From Succiniclasticum ruminis DSM 9236 (lineage in GTDB: Bacteria; Bacillota; Negativicutes; Acidaminococcales; Acidaminococcaceae), in contig NZ_FONL01000004.1 in NCBI RefSeq assembly GCF_900112895.1, positions 62,001-126,000 of the forward strand: a stretch of DNA of 64,000 nt. Direction: 5' to 3'. Under the pieces are notes generated by a model. It worked only from the letters and a program-made list of their open reading frames with translations, ran no database searches and had not been told where the DNA came from. The translations under genes and the position numbers were made by a program. Below are positions 25,791 to 35,903 of this stretch, one piece after another (positions within the stretch are counted from its first letter, which is position 1; every line of letters starts with the position of its first letter).

Positions 25791-25806
25791 TGAACCGCAA
25801 GGTTCA
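25791..25806 (+). other. Small GNRA hairpin in the grpE-dnaK gap
   Basis: TGAACC and GGTTCA pair around a GCAA tetraloop, 54 bases before dnaK, in a 151-base gap without a promoter-like sequence I could support. Position suggests an RNA processing or stability element that lets dnaK be expressed above grpE; this is inference. Confidence 0.4.
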
Positions 25807-25860
25807 AAGATTTATAAAGTGTTTTATTAATTCAGTTTAAAATTTAAGGAGGAATACATC

Positions 25861-27711
25861 ATGTCTAAAGTAATTGGTATTGACTTAGGTACTACGAACT
25901 CTGTTGTTGCAGTAATGGAAGGTGGCGAACCCACCGTTATCACGAACCCGGAAGGCAGCCGTCTGACTCCTTCTGTAGTTGGTTTCACGAAAGACGACCA
26001 GCGTCTGGTTGGTCAGATGGCAAAACGTCAGGCGATTTCCAATCCGGCCCGTACCGTAAGCTCCATTAAACGGCACATGGGCGAAGCCGGTTACCGCGTG
26101 GAAATCGGTGACAAGAAATTCTCCCCGGAAGAAATCTCCGCCATGATCCTGCAGAAGCTGAAAGCGGACGCGGAAAAATATCTGGGAGAAACCGTAACCC
26201 AGGCGGTCATCACCGTTCCGGCTTACTTCTCCGATTCCCAGCGTCAGGCTACCAAGGACGCTGGCAAGATTGCCGGTCTGGAAGTGCTGCGTATCATCAA
26301 CGAACCTACGGCGGCTTCCCTGGCTTACGGTATTGACAAGACCGACGACCACACCATCCTGGTATATGACCTGGGCGGCGGCACCTTTGATGTCAGCATC
26401 CTGGAACTGGGCGATGGCGTATTCGAAGTAAAAGCCACCAACGGCGATACCCATCTGGGCGGCGACGATTTCGACGACCGCATCATGAACTGGATGGTTG
26501 CGGAATTCAAGAAAGAAAGCGGTATTGACCTGTCCAACGACAAGATGGCCATGCAGCGTCTGCGTGAAGCAGCGGAAAAGGCCAAGATTGAACTGTCCAG
26601 CATGGTGACCACCAACATCAACCTGCCGTTCATCACGGCTGGCGCTGACGGTCCGAAACATCTGGATATGAACCTGACCCGCGCCAAATTCGAAGAGATG
26701 ACAGCAGATCTGGTAGAACGGACCATTGGACCGACCAAACGGGCACTGAGCGATGCAGGCCTGTCTGCCAGCGATATCAACAAAGTTATCCTGGTTGGCG
26801 GTTCTTCCCGTATCCCTGCGGTACAGGAAGCTATCAAACGGGTGATGGGCAAAGAGCCTACCCGCAACGTAAACCCGGACGAATGCGTAGCCATCGGCGC
26901 TGCCATCCAGGCCGGCGTACTGGCAGGCGAAGTAAAAGACGTACTGTTGCTGGATGTAACGCCGCTGTCTCTGGGCATTGAAACCCTGGGCGGTGTGTTC
27001 ACCCGCATCATCGACCGCAACACCACCATTCCGACTTCCCGGAAGCAGGTGTTCTCTACAGCTACGGATAACCAGCCTTCCGTTGATATCCATGTGTTGC
27101 AGGGCGAACGAGATATGGCGGCAGACAACAAGACCCTGGGTCGTTTCGAACTGGGCGGCATCCCGGCAGCTCCCCGCGGAGTTCCGAAGATTGAAGTTGC
27201 GTTTGATATCGATGCCAACGGTATCGTAAACGTAAGCGCCAAGGATCTTGGCACCGGCAAGGAACAGAAGATTACCATTACTTCTTCCGGTACCCTGAGC
27301 AAGGACGAAGTAGACCGCATGGTAAAAGAAGCGGAAGCCAACGCGGAAGCGGACAAAAAACGCAAGGAAGGCGTAGAGATCCGCAACCAGGCTGATTCTC
27401 TGATTTACCAGGCGGAGAAGACCATCAAAGATATGGAAGGCAAAGGCAAGGACGACCTGATCGCCAAAGTAAAATCCGCGATGGAGACCCTGAAAGCCGA
27501 TCTGAAGGGTAACGACAACGACAAGATCAAAGCTTCCACCGAAGCGCTGACCAAACCGTTATATGAACTGTCCGCTGAACTCTACAAACAGGCGGAAGCC
27601 AATAAGGGCGACGCAGGGGCTGCCGGTGCATCCGGCGCGCAGGGCGCAGGCGAAGGCAAAAAGCCCGAAGACGATGTGGTTGACGCGGAAGTTGTTGACG
27701 ATAAGAAATAA
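25861..27711 (+). CDS. dnaK: Molecular chaperone DnaK (Hsp70)
   Basis: A 616-residue Hsp70. The nucleotide-binding domain begins [18 protein letters not shown] and contains [20 protein letters not shown] and [14 protein letters not shown]; the linker [18 protein letters not shown] and peptide-binding domain follow. The C-terminal tail is Gly/Ala-rich and ends in a [11 protein letters not shown] segment. Shorter loop in lobe II than in proteobacterial DnaK, as usual for Firmicutes. Strong TAAGGAGGA site upstream; it works with DnaJ and GrpE of the same operon. Confidence 0.99.
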   Translation: MSKVIGIDLGTTNSVVAVMEGGEPTVITNPEGSRLTPSVVGFTKDDQRLVGQMAKRQAISNPARTVSSIKRHMGEAGYRVEIGDKKFSPEEISAMILQKLKADAEKYLGETVTQAVITVPAYFSDSQRQATKDAGKIAGLEVLRIINEPTAASLAYGIDKTDDHTILVYDLGGGTFDVSILELGDGVFEVKATNGDTHLGGDDFDDRIMNWMVAEFKKESGIDLSNDKMAMQRLREAAEKAKIELSSMVTTNINLPFITAGADGPKHLDMNLTRAKFEEMTADLVERTIGPTKRALSDAGLSASDINKVILVGGSSRIPAVQEAIKRVMGKEPTRNVNPDECVAIGAAIQAGVLAGEVKDVLLLDVTPLSLGIETLGGVFTRIIDRNTTIPTSRKQVFSTATDNQPSVDIHVLQGERDMAADNKTLGRFELGGIPAAPRGVPKIEVAFDIDANGIVNVSAKDLGTGKEQKITITSSGTLSKDEVDRMVKEAEANAEADKKRKEGVEIRNQADSLIYQAEKTIKDMEGKGKDDLIAKVKSAMETLKADLKGNDNDKIKASTEALTKPLYELSAELYKQAEANKGDAGAAGASGAQGAGEGKKPEDDVVDAEVVDDKK

Positions 27712-27734
27712 AATCAGCGGGATGGGATAAAACA

Positions 27735-28901
27735 ATGGCTGAAAAAAGAGATTTTTATGAGGTGCTTGGCGTCTCCAAAGACGCCAGCGCCGATGATATC
27801 AAAAAAGCATATCGCAAGCTGGCACGCAAGTACCATCCTGATTTGAACAAGGATAATCCGGAAGCCGCTGAAAAGTTCAAGGAATGCAGCGAAGCGTACA
27901 GCGTCCTTTCGGATGAACAGAAGCGTGCCCAGTATGACCAGTTCGGCATGGCGGCCTTTGAAAACGGCGGCGCGGGTGGTGCCGGCGGTTTCGGCGGGTT
28001 TGAAGGCTTTGGCGGTTTTGGTGCCGGCGGTTTCGGCAACGGCATGGAGGACATTTTCGATATGTTCTTCGGCGGTGCCGGCGGACGGCGTGGCAGCCAG
28101 GCTGACAAAGGACCCCAGCGGGGCGGCGACCTCCGTTTTGACCTTAACCTGACCTTTGAGGAGGCAGCCTTTGGCGTAGAAAAAGAGATTTCCCTGTACC
28201 GGGATGAAACCTGTGACCATTGCCACGGCGACGGTGCGGAGCCCGGTTCCAAAGTGGAAACCTGTCCGGACTGCCATGGTACCGGCCAGATCCGCGTGGT
28301 GCAGAACACGGTGCTTGGGCAGATGCAGACCGTACGGCCCTGTCCGAAATGCCATGGGGACGGTAAGATTATTTCCGACCCCTGCCATGAATGCCGCGGT
28401 ACAGGAACTGTTAAGAAACAGAAGAACCTGAAAGTAAAAGTTCCGGCTGGCGTGGCCGACGGTTCACGTTTACGTGTGGCTAACGAAGGCGCTGCCGGCG
28501 CCAAGGGCGGACCGAACGGCGATCTGTACGTTTACCTGTTCGTGAAACCTCATAAATTCTTCGAACGGGACGGCAATGATGTGTACTGCGAAGTGCCCAT
28601 CAACATTGTGCAGGCTTCTCTGGGCGCCGAGGTGGAAGTACCTACTCTGGACGGCAAGGTTGTCATGAAGGTTCCGGAAGGGACCCAGCCGGGCCGCGTG
28701 ATGCGACTGCGTGGCAAAGGGATTCCGCGGCTGCGGGGAACCGGCCGGGGCGACCAGCTGGTGCGCATCAAGGTCGTAGTGCCTACGAAGCTGACGGAAC
28801 GGCAGAAAGCAGTGCTGCGTAATTTTGCCGACGTAGCCAGGGATAATATTAATCCGGAAGAGAAGAGCTTCCTGAACAAGATCAAGGATTTGTTTAAGTA
28901 A
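27735..28901 (+). CDS. dnaJ: Co-chaperone DnaJ (Hsp40)
   Basis: A 388-residue type I J protein: J domain with the HPD motif ([19 protein letters not shown]), a Gly/Phe-rich linker, four CxxCxGxG zinc repeats ([32 protein letters not shown]) and the substrate-binding C-terminal domains. It delivers substrates to DnaK and stimulates its ATPase. It is the last heat-shock gene before a terminator. Confidence 0.98.
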   Translation: MAEKRDFYEVLGVSKDASADDIKKAYRKLARKYHPDLNKDNPEAAEKFKECSEAYSVLSDEQKRAQYDQFGMAAFENGGAGGAGGFGGFEGFGGFGAGGFGNGMEDIFDMFFGGAGGRRGSQADKGPQRGGDLRFDLNLTFEEAAFGVEKEISLYRDETCDHCHGDGAEPGSKVETCPDCHGTGQIRVVQNTVLGQMQTVRPCPKCHGDGKIISDPCHECRGTGTVKKQKNLKVKVPAGVADGSRLRVANEGAAGAKGGPNGDLYVYLFVKPHKFFERDGNDVYCEVPINIVQASLGAEVEVPTLDGKVVMKVPEGTQPGRVMRLRGKGIPRLRGTGRGDQLVRIKVVVPTKLTERQKAVLRNFADVARDNINPEEKSFLNKIKDLFK

Positions 28902-28998
28902 GAGAGCAACGGTTTGATTGAGTAAGGGAACTGAACAGGATTACGAATTTGTGTAAGTAAGGAAACCGAGGAAAAGTTAAAAAGAAAGAAGGCTTTCG

Positions 28999-29033
28999 GT
29001 GCGGCTTGCAGAGAATGCAGGCCGTACTTTTTT
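28999..29033 (+). terminator. Terminator of the heat-shock operon
   Basis: A 12-bp stem with two wobbles (28999-29010 with 29016-29027) and a GAGAA loop precedes TTTTTTG. It separates dnaJ from the phytase gene. Confidence 0.85.
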
Positions 29034-29145
29034 GTGTTCAGTGCAAAGCGCCGTATTTTATGATAAAATATAATATCAAGACAGGCTATGAGTTTATATT
29101 TAACCAATTCTCCTTTTTGATTTATTGTAATGGGGGATACTTCTT

Positions 29146-30267
29146 ATGGCACAGTTTATAACAGATATTTTTGCACAGTTCGACAAAAATCGGGCGCTGC
29201 TCAGTGACGGGACGAAAAAAAAACATGACACCATGACCGTCTATTGGGGCGGTATGCTGCATAATAAGAGCGTCTTTTTGCTTCGTTATGTAATCCTGTG
29301 TCTGTTTGTGTCGTTTCTGTTTTCTGCAGCATGTACAGCTTGTGGTGAAGCCGCAGTACCGTTTGTCAGGATAGACAGGGACAAACTGAACGGCTGGAAG
29401 GGCAAACTGGCCAATGTGAGACTGCTGGCGGATCACCGGTATCAATTTAAGAAAGTGAACCCCAAGTACAGATTTGATCCGGATTTTAAACCTTCCACGG
29501 AAGGGCTGGATACACTGTGTATTTCGGGCAGCGCGCAGTTTTCGGGGCCACAGTTCAGGAGGCTTGCTCCTGTCTTGCGGGAATGCGCCAAGGGCAAGGA
29601 CATATATGTTGTTGATTTGCGACAGGAAAGCCATGTTTTTGTTAACGAAGGAATTCCGCTCTCCTGGTACGGGTCTCACAACTGGGCAAATGAAGGGATG
29701 ACGCTTAAGGAGGTTGAGGCTGACGAAGCAAAGCGCTTTGGGGCAATGATTGGGAAAACAATTCAGGCGTACACCAGAAAAGGCAATACGCCGATTGACC
29801 GAATGGAAATCAATGTTAAAAGCGTTATAACGGAAAAGGAACTGGTTGAAAGCGAAGGATTTAAATATCTGAGGATTCCGATTCGGGACCATATCTGGCC
29901 CCCGGCGAAAGATATCGACGGTTTTATATCCTTTGTAAACAGAATTGGCCCGGGTCAGGCCTGGCTGCATTTCCACTGTCATGCAGGTAAGGGACGCACG
30001 GGTATCATGATGATGATTTACGATATGATGAGGAATCCGGGCGTGCCGATGAAAGACATTGTAATCCGTCAGACGATGGCGGGAAGCAGCTATCCCCTTT
30101 ACACCGAGAAATCCAACAGCTATAAAGTACCTCTCTATGAGGAAAAAGCCAGGATGTTGCCCTTGATTTATGAATATGTGCAGGAAAACCGTAAAACGAA
30201 CTATAAAGTACTCTGGAGTTTATGGTTGAAAAAGAAGAAACAGATTGAGTGGTTTACACTTAATTAA
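29146..30267 (+). CDS. Secreted PTP-like (cysteine) phytase
   Basis: The C-terminal half matches the protein-tyrosine-phosphatase-like phytases known from Selenomonas, Mitsuokella and Megasphaera. The P-loop reads HCHAGKGRT (Cys nucleophile and Arg of CX5R), preceded by IRDHIWPPAKDID, whose Asp is the general acid, and WLHFHC; the C terminus YVQENRKTNYKVLW is also family-like. These enzymes release phosphate from inositol hexakisphosphate. Residues 36-70 hold an export signal (SVFLLRYVILCLFVSFLFSAACTACGEA region). The ATG at 29146 has GGGGGAT upstream, but an ATG at 29254 would give a more normal signal peptide. It interrupts a conserved gene order and lies behind a terminator, so it looks like an acquired gene. 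Confidence 0.85.
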   Translation: MAQFITDIFAQFDKNRALLSDGTKKKHDTMTVYWGGMLHNKSVFLLRYVILCLFVSFLFSAACTACGEAAVPFVRIDRDKLNGWKGKLANVRLLADHRYQFKKVNPKYRFDPDFKPSTEGLDTLCISGSAQFSGPQFRRLAPVLRECAKGKDIYVVDLRQESHVFVNEGIPLSWYGSHNWANEGMTLKEVEADEAKRFGAMIGKTIQAYTRKGNTPIDRMEINVKSVITEKELVESEGFKYLRIPIRDHIWPPAKDIDGFISFVNRIGPGQAWLHFHCHAGKGRTGIMMMIYDMMRNPGVPMKDIVIRQTMAGSSYPLYTEKSNSYKVPLYEEKARMLPLIYEYVQENRKTNYKVLWSLWLKKKKQIEWFTLN

Positions 30268-30297
30268 AAGACATGCGAAATTTTAAGCGAGGTTAGT

Positions 30298-31032
30298 ATG
30301 CATCGTTTTTTCATTCCGAAGCCTTATAAACAGGAAATGCAGATTACCGGCAGGGACGCCCACCATATTATGGATGTGCTGCGTATGGGTGTGGGAGATC
30401 AATTGCAGGTGGTAGCGGATGACGGCATCAGCTTTTTGGGGGAGATTACGGCTGTCAGTACAAATACAGTGACGGTTTCGGCAAAAGAAATCCTGCGGGA
30501 AACCCATGAGCCTGATGTGAGTATTTCCCTGCTGCAGGGTCTGGCCAAAGGCGAGAAGATGGAGCTGATTATACAGAAGGCCGTGGAGATTGGCGTTGCG
30601 GAAATTTTCCCGCTTGCCATGGATCATTCGGTGGTGGTGCTGGACCGTTCCAAAGCGGGAAAGAAAACAGAGCGCTGGCAGAAAATTGCGGAAGCGGCGG
30701 CCAAGCAGAGCAAACGGGATGTGATTCCGGCGGTGCATGAGGTTATGAAGTTGCCTCAGGTTCTGCAGGAAGAAAAATGGGATTTGCTGGTGATTGCGTA
30801 TGAAAGCGAAAACCGGATCAGTCTGAAGGAAGTGCTGCAGGCTCACAAAAACGCAAAGAGCATCGGCGTGATCATCGGGCCGGAAGGCGGGCTTTCCAAT
30901 GAAGAAGTAAAAGCTGCGCAGGAAGCAGGCGGCGTTGCAGTGAGCCTGGGGCGGCGGATTTTGCGAACGGAAACGGCCGGGCTGGTGGCGGCCACGGCGA
31001 TTTTGTATGAAACGGATAATCTGGGGATATGA
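30298..31032 (+). CDS. rsmE: 16S rRNA (uracil-1498 N3)-methyltransferase RsmE
   Basis: A 244-residue SPOUT methyltransferase of the small subunit rRNA. The N-terminal RNA-binding part contains ITGRDAHHIMDVLRMGVGD, and the knot region has IIGPEGGLSNEEV and SLGRRILRTETAGLVAA. It overlaps prmA by 4 bases. In Bacillus the order is prmA-rsmE; here it is reversed. Confidence 0.95.
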   Translation: MHRFFIPKPYKQEMQITGRDAHHIMDVLRMGVGDQLQVVADDGISFLGEITAVSTNTVTVSAKEILRETHEPDVSISLLQGLAKGEKMELIIQKAVEIGVAEIFPLAMDHSVVVLDRSKAGKKTERWQKIAEAAAKQSKRDVIPAVHEVMKLPQVLQEEKWDLLVIAYESENRISLKEVLQAHKNAKSIGVIIGPEGGLSNEEVKAAQEAGGVAVSLGRRILRTETAGLVAATAILYETDNLGI

Positions 31033-31988
31033 ACATGGAACAGTGGCTGGAAGTCAGCGTAAAAGTGAAACATGAAGCGGAAGAAGTAACGGCAGAAATC
31101 TTACGGGAGGCCGGCGCCCGGAACGGAGTGGCCATAGAGGACCCGGTGCTGTATGAAACGGTGCGCAAGTCATTGCCTTTTGAACTTTGCGACCCGCTGC
31201 CGGAAGAAACGGATTTATCTGTGGTAACGGTAACGGCGTATTATCCGGAAGATGAAGAACTGCAGAAAAGACTGCAGCGCATCGAAGCGGAACTGACCGC
31301 GGTGGAAAAACGGATTGGACGCTTTTGTATCGGGCCCACGCTGTTCCGAAAAGTCAGTGAAACGGACTGGTCGGATGAATGGAAGCAGTACTTCCATGTG
31401 ACACGGGTGGGGAAACGTATTGTAGTGAAACCATCGTGGGAAAGTTACAAGCCGGAAGCGGAGGACATCGTGCTGGAACTGGATCCCGGTATGGCTTTCG
31501 GTACGGGCACGCACCCGACGACGGTTCTTGTCTTGGAAGCCCTGGAAAAAATGGTTCATCCCGACACCGCGGTGTTTGATGTGGGAACGGGCAGCGGCAT
31601 TTTGGCCATGACGGCGGCAAAGCTGGGCGCAAAAAATGTTAAAGCAGTGGATATAGACGGAGTTGCGGTTCGGACGGCAAAGGAAAATATTGCAAAAGCC
31701 GGACTGGCAGACCGCATCGAAGTAAAACAGGGCGACCTGCTGCACGGTACGGAAGGCAAGGCAGATGTGATTGTGGCTAATATCCTGGCGGACATCATCA
31801 TCCTGCTGTTGCCGGATATTCCCGGCAAGCTGAAAGATGGCGGTCTGTTCTTCGCCAGCGGTATCATTGAAGATTATCAGCAGGACGTAACCGAAGCTGC
31901 GGAAAAAGTCGGATTGCGTGTGAAAGAAGTGACCCGCATCAAAGACTGGGTGGGACTGCTGATGGAGAAAGTCAGGAAAGATAAATGA
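31029..31988 (+). CDS. prmA: Ribosomal protein L11 methyltransferase PrmA
   Basis: The 319-residue product trimethylates ribosomal protein L11. The N-terminal L11-binding domain (WLEVSVKVKHEAEEVTAEIL) is followed by LDPGMAFGTGTHPTT, FDVGTGSGILAM and the NPPF-like NILADIII motif. ATG at 31029 overlaps the rsmE stop; the ATG at 31035 is an alternative. Overlaps mtaB by 4 bases, so the three genes form one operon. Confidence 0.96.
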   Translation: MNMEQWLEVSVKVKHEAEEVTAEILREAGARNGVAIEDPVLYETVRKSLPFELCDPLPEETDLSVVTVTAYYPEDEELQKRLQRIEAELTAVEKRIGRFCIGPTLFRKVSETDWSDEWKQYFHVTRVGKRIVVKPSWESYKPEAEDIVLELDPGMAFGTGTHPTTVLVLEALEKMVHPDTAVFDVGTGSGILAMTAAKLGAKNVKAVDIDGVAVRTAKENIAKAGLADRIEVKQGDLLHGTEGKADVIVANILADIIILLLPDIPGKLKDGGLFFASGIIEDYQQDVTEAAEKVGLRVKEVTRIKDWVGLLMEKVRKDK

Positions 31989-33325
31989 AAAGAATTGCGT
32001 TTATGACATTGGGCTGCAAAGTGAATCAGGCGGATACGGCCAGCATGCAGGAACTGTTCCGGCAGGCAGGCTATACCGTTTGCGATTTTACGGAAGAGGC
32101 CGATGTATATGTGGTGAATACCTGTGTGGTGACCAACACGGGACAGCAAAAGTCAAGACAGATGATCCGGAGGGCCATCCGTAAAGAAAATGACGCGCTG
32201 ATCGTGGTGACGGGCTGTTATCCCCAGACTGCCGCAGAGGAAGTGAAAGCCATCGACGGGGTGGACCTGATTATCGGAACCCAGGACCGGGCGAAGATTG
32301 TAACGCTGGTGGAAGCGGCGCTGGGAAAGAAGCAAAATCAAATAGAAGACGAAGTGCGCCCCTGGGAACAGGGGGTGCAGTTTGAGGAAATGTCCGGCGG
32401 TAATGAAGCGGACAAGACCCGTGCCTATCTTAAAATACAGGAAGGTTGTAACCAGTATTGTTCCTACTGTATCATTCCTTATGCAAGGGGACCGATCCGT
32501 TCCCGGAGCCTGCATAGCATCCGGGAAGAAGTGCGGCGCCTGACGGAAGCGGGATATAAGGAAATCGTCCTGATCGGTATCCATCTTGGCTGTTACGGGA
32601 AAGAGATGAAAGACGGAACGACATTGTACGATGCAGTGCAGGCAGCTCTTTCCGTTCCTGCCCTGCAGCGCCTCCGTCTGGGTTCTCTGGAATCCGTGGA
32701 AGTGGAGGAACGGCTGCTGGATTTGATGGAGGCAGATAAACGCTTGTGTCCCCATCTGCACTTGCCCTTGCAGAGCGGCTGTGATAAAGTTTTAAAAGAC
32801 ATGCACCGGCCGTACAATACGAGTAAGTTTAAAGCATTGCTGAATCAGATCCGCAAAAAAGTTCCGGGGATTGCGGTCACGACAGACGTCATCGTGGGAT
32901 TTCCCGGAGAAACGGAAGATGACTTTGCCGCAACCTGCAACTTTGTAAAACAATGCGGCTTCGCCAAGATGCACATCTTCCCGTACTCCAAACGGAGAGG
33001 TACACCGGCGGCAGTCAGGCAGGACCAGATTCCGGAACCCGTGAAGAAACAGCGGGCGGAAAAACTGGCGGAACTGGACCATGAAATGCAGCAGGCGTAT
33101 TTTATGGAGAATGTTGGAAAGAGACATACGGTGCTGGTAGAACAGGTCGTATCTGAAACGACGGCAGGCAGCGGTGCAGACAATTCTGAAGTTCTTTTGG
33201 TTGAAGGACTGGCAGAAAATTACATCCGTGTAGAATTGCCGGGCAACGCTGATCTCTGTGGCAAGATGGTGGACGTAAAAATCACGGAAGCGTTAATTGA
33301 CAAGTGTAAAGGCATCATTTTATAA
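31985..33325 (+). CDS. mtaB: tRNA t6A37 methylthiotransferase MtaB
   Basis: A 446-residue radical SAM enzyme with two iron-sulfur clusters that makes ms2t6A at position 37 of ANN-decoding tRNAs. The N-terminal UPF0004 domain starts IAFMTLGCKVNQADTASM; the radical SAM motif is CNQYCSYC (CxxxCxxC) with IIPYARGPIRSR after it, and a TRAM domain closes the protein. It is the third gene of the rsmE-prmA-mtaB unit. Confidence 0.95.
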   Translation: MKRIAFMTLGCKVNQADTASMQELFRQAGYTVCDFTEEADVYVVNTCVVTNTGQQKSRQMIRRAIRKENDALIVVTGCYPQTAAEEVKAIDGVDLIIGTQDRAKIVTLVEAALGKKQNQIEDEVRPWEQGVQFEEMSGGNEADKTRAYLKIQEGCNQYCSYCIIPYARGPIRSRSLHSIREEVRRLTEAGYKEIVLIGIHLGCYGKEMKDGTTLYDAVQAALSVPALQRLRLGSLESVEVEERLLDLMEADKRLCPHLHLPLQSGCDKVLKDMHRPYNTSKFKALLNQIRKKVPGIAVTTDVIVGFPGETEDDFAATCNFVKQCGFAKMHIFPYSKRRGTPAAVRQDQIPEPVKKQRAEKLAELDHEMQQAYFMENVGKRHTVLVEQVVSETTAGSGADNSEVLLVEGLAENYIRVELPGNADLCGKMVDVKITEALIDKCKGIIL

Positions 33326-33356
33326 TTTTGACAAACTTGTTTAAGGAGGCATTACA

Positions 33357-33701
33357 ATGAGTGACTGTATCTTTTGCAAAATCGCGGCAGGCGAGATTCC
33401 TTCCAACAAAGTGTACGAAGACGACAAGATGGTCGCATTCAAGGACTTGGAACCGGCAGCCCCTGTACACGTGCTTTTAGTTCCCAAGACCCATGCTGAC
33501 AATGTGATGGCAGCTGAACCGGCTCTGGTAGGTTATATGCTGGGCAAGGCTGCGGAGATTGCGGAAAAGCTGGGAATAAAGGAAAGCGGATTCCGTCTTA
33601 TCATCAACACCGGGAAAGACGGGGGACAGACCGTACAGCATCTGCACATTCATCTGATTGGTGGGAAAGCCATGGGATGGCCGCCTTTCCCGAAGGAATA
33701 A
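33357..33701 (+). CDS. HIT-family nucleotide hydrolase (HinT-like)
   Basis: A 114-residue histidine-triad protein. It opens CIFCKIAAGEIPSNKVYEDD, typical for HinT, and ends with the triad HLHIHLIGG, which supplies the active-site His. HinT enzymes hydrolyse phosphoramidates such as AMP-lysine. GGAGG lies before the ATG. The 256-base gap that follows holds a TTTTCACA/TGTGAAAA hairpin (33787-33808) and the rpsU promoter. Confidence 0.94.
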   Translation: MSDCIFCKIAAGEIPSNKVYEDDKMVAFKDLEPAAPVHVLLVPKTHADNVMAAEPALVGYMLGKAAEIAEKLGIKESGFRLIINTGKDGGQTVQHLHIHLIGGKAMGWPPFPKE

Positions 33702-33834
33702 ATAATTGGACTGTCTTTTGTCATTCCACTTGCGGAGATTTTCCTGTAAGGTGTCATACTTCCACATAACTTGTTTCTTTTCATTTTTTTCACAAAAAAC
33801 TGTGAAAAGAACAGGATTTGGCGATTCGGATTTA

Positions 33835-33863
33835 TTGACAGATTCTGCCATTTGCGATATAAT
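33835..33863 (+). promoter_or_regulatory. Consensus promoter of rpsU-yqeY
   Basis: TTGACA (33835-33840) and TATAAT (33858-33863) match the consensus exactly with a 17-base spacer. The leader contains a small ACACTT/AAGTGT hairpin just before the ribosome-binding site of rpsU. Confidence 0.92.
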
Positions 33864-33957
33864 CTACTGGTAAAATTATGTACAGGTGTTTTATGGCATC
33901 TGGATATGATGAAATAAACCGAACACTTCCCTAAGTGTGTGGAGGGAGGGAGATCAG

Positions 33958-34134
33958 ATGGCAGAAGTTAAAGTTGGCAAAGGCGAGTCCCTGGAAAGCG
34001 CGCTGCGCCGTTTCAAACGTGCGACCCAGAAGGCTGGCATTCTTTCCGAAGTTAGAAAACGCGAACATTACGAAAAACCCAGTGTTGCGCGTAAGAAAAA
34101 ATCCGAAGCAGCCAGAAAACGTAAATCCAGATAA
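33958..34134 (+). CDS. rpsU: 30S ribosomal protein S21
   Basis: The 58-residue basic protein is ribosomal protein S21: [20 protein letters not shown] and a Lys/Arg-rich C terminus. The ATG at 33958 follows GGAGGGAGGGAG; an in-frame ATG at 33937 lies upstream of that site and was rejected. yqeY follows after 15 bases, the same pair as in Bacillus. Confidence 0.96.
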   Translation: MAEVKVGKGESLESALRRFKRATQKAGILSEVRKREHYEKPSVARKKKSEAARKRKSR

Positions 34135-34149
34135 TTGGAGGCGGGTCGG

Positions 34150-34605
34150 ATGACCACAAAAGAAAAACTGATGGCTGATATGAAGCAGGCGATGAAGGAC
34201 AGGGAAGCGGGCAAGCTTCGTCTGGAAGTGATCCGGATGGTCCGGTCCGACATCCGCAATGCGGAGATCAACGGAAAAAACAAAGAAGAGCTTATTGAAA
34301 ATGAAGTACTGGCTGTTATCATGAAGGCAGTCAAAATGAGGGAAGATTCCCTGGCTGAATTCATAAAAGGTAAACGTGAAGATTTGATTGACCAGACCAA
34401 CAAGGAACTGGAAATTCTGAAAGCGTATTTGCCGGCAGCTATGAGCGATGAAGAATTGACTGGAATCATTAAGGAAGCGATTGCTTCTGTCGGCGCGACA
34501 GGCCCGAAAGAAATGGGAAAAGTCATGAAAGCGGTTATGCCTCAGGTGCAGGGACGTGCCGATGGCAAACGGATTAACGCCATCGTGAAAAGCTTATTAC
34601 AGTAA
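34150..34605 (+). CDS. GatB/YqeY domain protein
   Basis: A 151-residue protein of the YqeY family, related to the C-terminal domain of the amidotransferase subunit GatB: LMADMKQAMKDREAGKLRLEVIRM region, then LEILKAYLPAAMSDEEL and a C-terminal GRADGKRINAIVKSLL. A tRNA-linked role is assumed from the GatB domain. GGAGGCGGG lies just upstream of ATG 34150. Ends before a strong terminator. Confidence 0.93.
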   Translation: MTTKEKLMADMKQAMKDREAGKLRLEVIRMVRSDIRNAEINGKNKEELIENEVLAVIMKAVKMREDSLAEFIKGKREDLIDQTNKELEILKAYLPAAMSDEELTGIIKEAIASVGATGPKEMGKVMKAVMPQVQGRADGKRINAIVKSLLQ

Positions 34606-34610
34606 ACAAC

Positions 34611-34644
34611 AAATAACAGTGTCGGAAGGCACTGTTATTTTTTT
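34611..34644 (+). terminator. Terminator after yqeY
   Basis: A 13-bp stem (34611-34623 with 34628-34640) closed by a GGAA tetraloop overlaps a run of seven T residues (34638-34644). Confidence 0.9.
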
Positions 34645-34833
34645 GTGATAATTCGTGAATTCTATGTGGCAAATAACAATTTTTGTGGCGTCTGCGCTGA
34701 TAAAATAGTATAATAAAAGTTAAAGAATTCTTATTTGTTAAATAGAAATATATAAACATAAGAAAAGAAATGAACAAAACATCGGGAACGGTTTTGCGAG
34801 TTCTTTTCCCGGCTGTGTATTATGGAGGACTTT

Positions 34834-35814
34834 ATGTCAAATTTATTAGTAGGCGGCAGCGCCAGCCTTTTTCTGATTATAATCGGCGTGTTTGTCTTTT
34901 TGCAGTTTGTGCCGGTGGGGCTTTGGATTTCAGCCATATCCGCGGGCGTCAGTATCAGCATCTTCAATCTGGTAGGCATGCGGCTGCGCCGGGTACCGCC
35001 GGATAAAATCGTATTGCCTTTGATCAAGGCGAACAAGGCAGGTCTTCATGTGAATTCCGATCAGCTGGAAGCTCATTACCTGGCAGGGGGTAACGTGGAC
35101 CGGGTCATCGATGCCCTGATTGCGGCGCATCGGGCAGCTATTAACCTTACTTTTGAACGGGCCTGCGCCATTGATCTGGCCGGCCGCGACGTGCTGGAAG
35201 CGGTACAGATGAGCGTTAACCCGAAAGTCATTGAAACGCCGGTCGTTGGCGCGGTGGCGAAGAACGGTATCGAATTGCGGGTTAAAGCGCGGGTCACCGT
35301 GCGCGCCAACATTGAACGGCTGGTTGGCGGCGCCGGAGAAGCGACTGTAATCGCCCGCGTCGGGGAAGGCATCGTTTCCACGGTAGGTTCTTCGGAAATG
35401 CACACTGATGTGCTGGAATCACCGGAACATATCTCCAAAACGGTTTTGGATAAAGGGCTGGACGAAGGCACTGCCTTTGAGATTCTGTCCATTGATATTG
35501 CAGATGTTGACGTAGGACGCAATATCGGCGCAGCCCTGATGACCGATCAGGCGGAAGCGGACAAACGTATCGCCCAGGCGAAGGCGGAACAACGCCGGGC
35601 CATGGCGGTTGCCAAAGAGCAGGAAATGAAAGCTTATACCCAGGAGATGAAAGCCAAGGTCGTGGAAGCGGAAGCTAAAGTTCCGGAAGCCATGGCGGAT
35701 GCGTTGCGGCAGGGGAATTTGGGCGTGATGGATTATTACCGTATGAACAACATCAATGCGGATACCCAGATGCGCAAGGCGATTTCCGGGACGGATACGC
35801 CGGAAGAAGCGTAA
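34834..35814 (+). CDS. floA: Flotillin-like protein FloA
   Basis: A 326-residue SPFH-type membrane scaffold protein. Two N-terminal hydrophobic segments ([15 protein letters not shown] and [21 protein letters not shown]) precede [23 protein letters not shown], the conserved FloA segment; the C-terminal half is a coiled coil rich in [18 protein letters not shown]. FloA organises fluid membrane domains. ATG 34834 follows GGAGG at a good distance. The NfeD-type partner often found upstream is missing. Confidence 0.95.
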   Translation: MSNLLVGGSASLFLIIIGVFVFLQFVPVGLWISAISAGVSISIFNLVGMRLRRVPPDKIVLPLIKANKAGLHVNSDQLEAHYLAGGNVDRVIDALIAAHRAAINLTFERACAIDLAGRDVLEAVQMSVNPKVIETPVVGAVAKNGIELRVKARVTVRANIERLVGGAGEATVIARVGEGIVSTVGSSEMHTDVLESPEHISKTVLDKGLDEGTAFEILSIDIADVDVGRNIGAALMTDQAEADKRIAQAKAEQRRAMAVAKEQEMKAYTQEMKAKVVEAEAKVPEAMADALRQGNLGVMDYYRMNNINADTQMRKAISGTDTPEEA

Positions 35815-35903
35815 GTAAGAGTTGTGCAGCAGGATACAGGCAAATGTTATGTAACGTGAGCCGCAAAGCAGGAGTTGCCAGGTAGTATTGCAGGAGTGTT
35901 ATC

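Noticed and set aside
25885-27093. 402-codon minus-strand open frame
   Set aside because: Antisense shadow of dnaK, a common artefact of its codon use.
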